Assembly (NCBI GenBank): GCA_964454255.1
Contig: CAYVSY010000017.1
Coordinates: 1-17,374 of the forward strand
From: CAYVSY01 sp964454255
GTDB lineage: Bacteria > Bacillota_I > Bacilli_A > RF39 > UBA660
Direction of reading: 5' to 3'
Length of the DNA stretch: 17,374 bases
Below, one piece after another: positions 15,417 to 17,374 of the stretch. A program made the translations under genes and the position numbers. Numbering within the stretch: the stretch's first letter is position 1; each line of letters begins with the position of its first letter. Under the pieces are notes generated by a model. The model saw only the letters and a list, made by a program, of their open reading frames with translations. It searched no databases and had not been told where the DNA came from.

Positions 15417-16436
15417 CTAATTTTCATAATTGGCTCTTAATTGACCACATGCTGCATCAACCTTAGATCCAAATTCCTTTCTTAATGTTACATTAATTTT
15501 ATTCTTCTTTAGTATATCATAAAATGACATGATTTTATCATTATTTGGGCGTTTAAATTCTAAATTTTTTGTTTCATTATATGGAATTAGATTCACATAA
15601 CAATTTATTCCTTTTAAAAGTGAAACTAATTTTAAAGCATCTTTTTTTTGATCATTTATATTATCTAATAATATATATTCAAATGTTACTCTTCTATTAG
15701 TTTTTTCAATATATTTTTTAACTGTTTCTATTAATAATTCTATATTATAAACTTTATTTATGGGCATTATTTTATTTCTAATAGTATTATCGGCACTATG
15801 TAGTGAAATTGCTAAATTAACTTGATTTAAATCATTCATAAAATCATTTATTTTAGGCACAATTCCACAAGTTGATACAGTAATATGTCTAGCTCCAATA
15901 TCAATTCCTTTGTTACTATTAATTATTTTAATGAAATTAATTATATTGTTATAGTTATCAAAAGGTTCACCTATCCCCATTAAAACGACATGACTTATTC
16001 TTTTATTTATATCTTTTTCAATTAATAATAATTGTTGAATCATCTCATATGGTTCAAGATTTCTAACTTTTTTTAATCGACCACTTTCACAAAAAGCACA
16101 TCCCATATTACATCCTACTTGTGATGATACACAAATGCTAATTCCGTAATCATGAAACATTAATACACTTTCTATTTTAGAACCATCCTTAAGTTCAAAT
16201 AAATACTTATTAACATCTTTATCCTTTTGGATTTCGATTATTTTAATAAAATCAAAAGAAAAATCAAGACTTAATTTATTTTTAGTATCTAAACTTAAAT
16301 TAGCCATTTGAGAAACTTCATTAATTCTTTTTTTATAAAGCCATTCATATATTTGAGTTGCTTTAAATTTTTTATCATTAGAATTTAAAAAATATTTTTC
16401 TAAATCATCTAATGTTCTATTATAAATATTAGTCAT
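15417..16436 (-). CDS. rlmN: Dual-specificity rRNA/tRNA adenine C2-methyltransferase RlmN
   Basis: This encodes 339 residues from ATG 16436-16434, with AAGGTGG 5 bases upstream. An in-frame GTG at 16445 lies inside that ribosome site and is rejected. It is a radical SAM enzyme that methylates C2 of A2503 in 23S rRNA and A37 of some tRNAs. The iron-sulfur cluster cysteines are C109, C113 and C116 (CNMGCAFC). GIGEP (154-158) binds SAM. The methyl-carrying Cys330 lies in DAACGQL, and a partner Cys is not hard to place near the C-terminus. The length is slightly below Bacillus (363). It is the first gene of the rlmN-prpC-prkC-rsgA-rpe operon, with its own strong promoter. Confidence 0.94.
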   Translation of the reverse strand: MTNIYNRTLDDLEKYFLNSNDKKFKATQIYEWLYKKRINEVSQMANLSLDTKNKLSLDFSFDFIKIIEIQKDKDVNKYLFELKDGSKIESVLMFHDYGISICVSSQVGCNMGCAFCESGRLKKVRNLEPYEMIQQLLLIEKDINKRISHVVLMGIGEPFDNYNNIINFIKIINSNKGIDIGARHITVSTCGIVPKINDFMNDLNQVNLAISLHSADNTIRNKIMPINKVYNIELLIETVKKYIEKTNRRVTFEYILLDNINDQKKDALKLVSLLKGINCYVNLIPYNETKNLEFKRPNNDKIMSFYDILKKNKINVTLRKEFGSKVDAACGQLRANYEN

Positions 16437-16457
16437 AAATTCCACCTTAACATAATA

Positions 16458-16486
16458 ATTATAGCACTTATATATTGATATGTAAA
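16458..16486 (-). promoter_or_regulatory. Extended -10 promoter of the rlmN-prpC-prkC operon
   Basis: On the minus strand TTTACA (16486-16481) and TATAAT (16463-16458) are 17 bases apart, and TGC stands directly before the -10 box (extended -10). It lies 22 bases upstream of the rlmN ATG and after a clear terminator. This is the strongest promoter signal in the window and drives a six-gene operon. Confidence 0.75.
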
Positions 16487-16510
16487 TTAGCGAAAGAAAT
16501 TAATAATAAT

Positions 16511-16539
16511 AAAAAGAGTTTATATTTTTATATAAACTC
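16511..16539 (-). terminator. Rho-independent terminator after the coupling-protein gene
   Basis: On the minus strand GAGTTTATAT (16539-16530) pairs perfectly over 10 bp with its complement at 16525-16516, around a 4-base loop, followed by five Ts and a TA-rich tail. It lies 3 bases past the stop codon of the coupling protein. Confidence 0.8.
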
Positions 16540-16542
16540 ATA

Positions 16543-17374
16543 TTATTCGTCATCATCTGAAAAGAAATCATCGAAAAATTGATCATCACTATTTTCAGAA
16601 CCTAATTGATAATCATCCGTTTCAGGAGTTGATAACTCTGAAGTATCAGTTGGAATTAGTTCCTCATTTTTTTCACTTGTGGATTGAGGTGGAACCAAAT
16701 TTTCAACTTTAGGAACGGATTCATTTGTTTTATTTTGTTCCTCTTCTTTTTCAAGTTCAGCTATTTTAGCATCTATTTGCTTAACTAAATCTTGGACATC
16801 AAATCCATTTGATTTTTTATCTGATACTGGATTCATTCCTAAGAATGGATTAAATGATGTAGGTCCCCCACCAAATTGATTAGAATCAATATCATTCATC
16901 ATACTATTTATTTTTTCATCTTTTATTTTTTTAACAAAAGATTTTATATCAAATAATTGAATTGGCTTCTTTTCTCTTACCCAATATTCAGCATTAGGAA
17001 ATTGTTTGCCCCAATTAACTTCAAAATCAGTTTTAAATCTAGTCTTAAATGGCATCATTCTCATTCGCATGATAATTATTTCAAACTTTGATAATCTTTG
17101 CAAATCACTTACAGTGACAAGTGGCATTGAAGCTGTTTTATCTTTTTCTTTTGATTTAACTTCACCACACATTTTACTTATTTCTTCTAAGGCTTGAAGT
17201 TCATTACTTATCAAATATACAATATTACAGTTACCTTTTATTGTTTCAGCATTTTCTTTACCATATACTTGTGTTAATTGAGCATAGTTTTGGATAATGA
17301 AAGTAAATCTTATTAATCTACTTCTAGCAGCTGTTACCATCGTTGTAACATCTTTTAATGGAGGCATATTAGCA
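16543..17374 (-). CDS. VirD4/TraG-type conjugative coupling protein, partial (N-terminus beyond right edge)
   Basis: The frame is open to the right edge. An ATG at 17367 has no ribosome site and is an internal codon of a longer protein. The first visible residues ANMPPLKDVTTMVTAARSR correspond to what follows the Walker B DEFANxPP of type IV secretion coupling ATPases. Next comes FTFIIQNYAQL, the conserved Gln motif, then VYGKENAETIKGNC and VSDLQRLSKFEIIIMRMRMMPFKT, typical of the VirD4/TraG family in Bacillota. A variable tail of about 150 residues follows, with a short Lys/Glu coiled-coil stretch (LVKQIDAKIAELEKEEEQ), a Pro/Thr/Glu linker and a very acidic end (DDQFFDDFFSDDDE). It would be a membrane-associated hexamer passing DNA-protein substrates to a secretion channel. 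Partner transfer genes would lie to the right. Confidence 0.85.
   Translation of the reverse strand, partial: ANMPPLKDVTTMVTAARSRLIRFTFIIQNYAQLTQVYGKENAETIKGNCNIVYLISNELQALEEISKMCGEVKSKEKDKTASMPLVTVSDLQRLSKFEIIIMRMRMMPFKTRFKTDFEVNWGKQFPNAEYWVREKKPIQLFDIKSFVKKIKDEKINSMMNDIDSNQFGGGPTSFNPFLGMNPVSDKKSNGFDVQDLVKQIDAKIAELEKEEEQNKTNESVPKVENLVPPQSTSEKNEELIPTDTSELSTPETDDYQLGSENSDDQFFDDFFSDDDE

Noticed and set aside
1..17374. Use of TGA as tryptophan (Mycoplasma code)
   Set aside because: TGA ends the prepilin-like and YfhO genes at sensible lengths, and Trp is encoded by TGG in all core proteins.

Overview
The window comes from the chromosome of a very AT-rich, low-GC Bacillota (Bacilli-like) bacterium. 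By eye G+C is about a quarter. Gene order, AGGAGG-type ribosome binding sites, TTGACA/TATAAT-type promoters and TGA used as a stop all fit standard code 11 rather than the Mycoplasma code. Reduced protein lengths, SigH and SigK homologues and prepilin-like surface proteins suggest an uncultured gut Bacilli lineage of the RF39 or Erysipelotrichales type; that placement is inference.

Layout. (A) 1-3710, minus strand, is a surface-protein cluster. It holds two tandem paralogous prepilin-like proteins, one running off the left edge. Between them are two small related membrane-anchored proteins, the first with a lipobox. The complete prepilin-like protein carries Ig-like segments, a 30-cysteine C-terminal half and a Thr/Thr/Ala/Pro stalk encoded by a 12-bp tandem repeat. 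(B) 3819-8019, minus strand, is mrnC-rlmB-sigH-yfhO. The first three keep the Bacillus order around sigH, but rpmG-secE-nusG are replaced by a YfhO-family membrane protein. (C) 8089-9583, minus strand, is yqeG-yqeH. Divergent from it is a SigK-like sigma factor on the plus strand, with an intact pro-sequence and a perfect palindrome over its candidate promoter. (D) 10486-10653, plus strand, is a short rpmB (ribosomal protein L28). It ends in a bidirectional terminator shared with the convergent operon. (E) 10661-16436, minus strand, is rlmN-prpC-prkC-rsgA-rpe plus an unknown membrane-anchored protein. This is the conserved Ser/Thr phosphatase-kinase operon, with stops and starts overlapping or a few bases apart. 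(F) 16543 to the right edge, minus strand, is the C-terminal part of a VirD4/TraG-type coupling protein, closed by a strong terminator.

Together the core genes serve ribosome maturation (MrnC, RlmB, YqeH, RsgA, RlmN, L28) and cell-envelope signalling (PrpC/PrkC). The accessory content is the prepilin/lipoprotein cluster, YfhO, two sporulation- or competence-type sigma factors and the coupling protein. The most unusual element is the cysteine-rich prepilin-like protein with its small coupled partners. No intergenic gap exceeds 300 bases.
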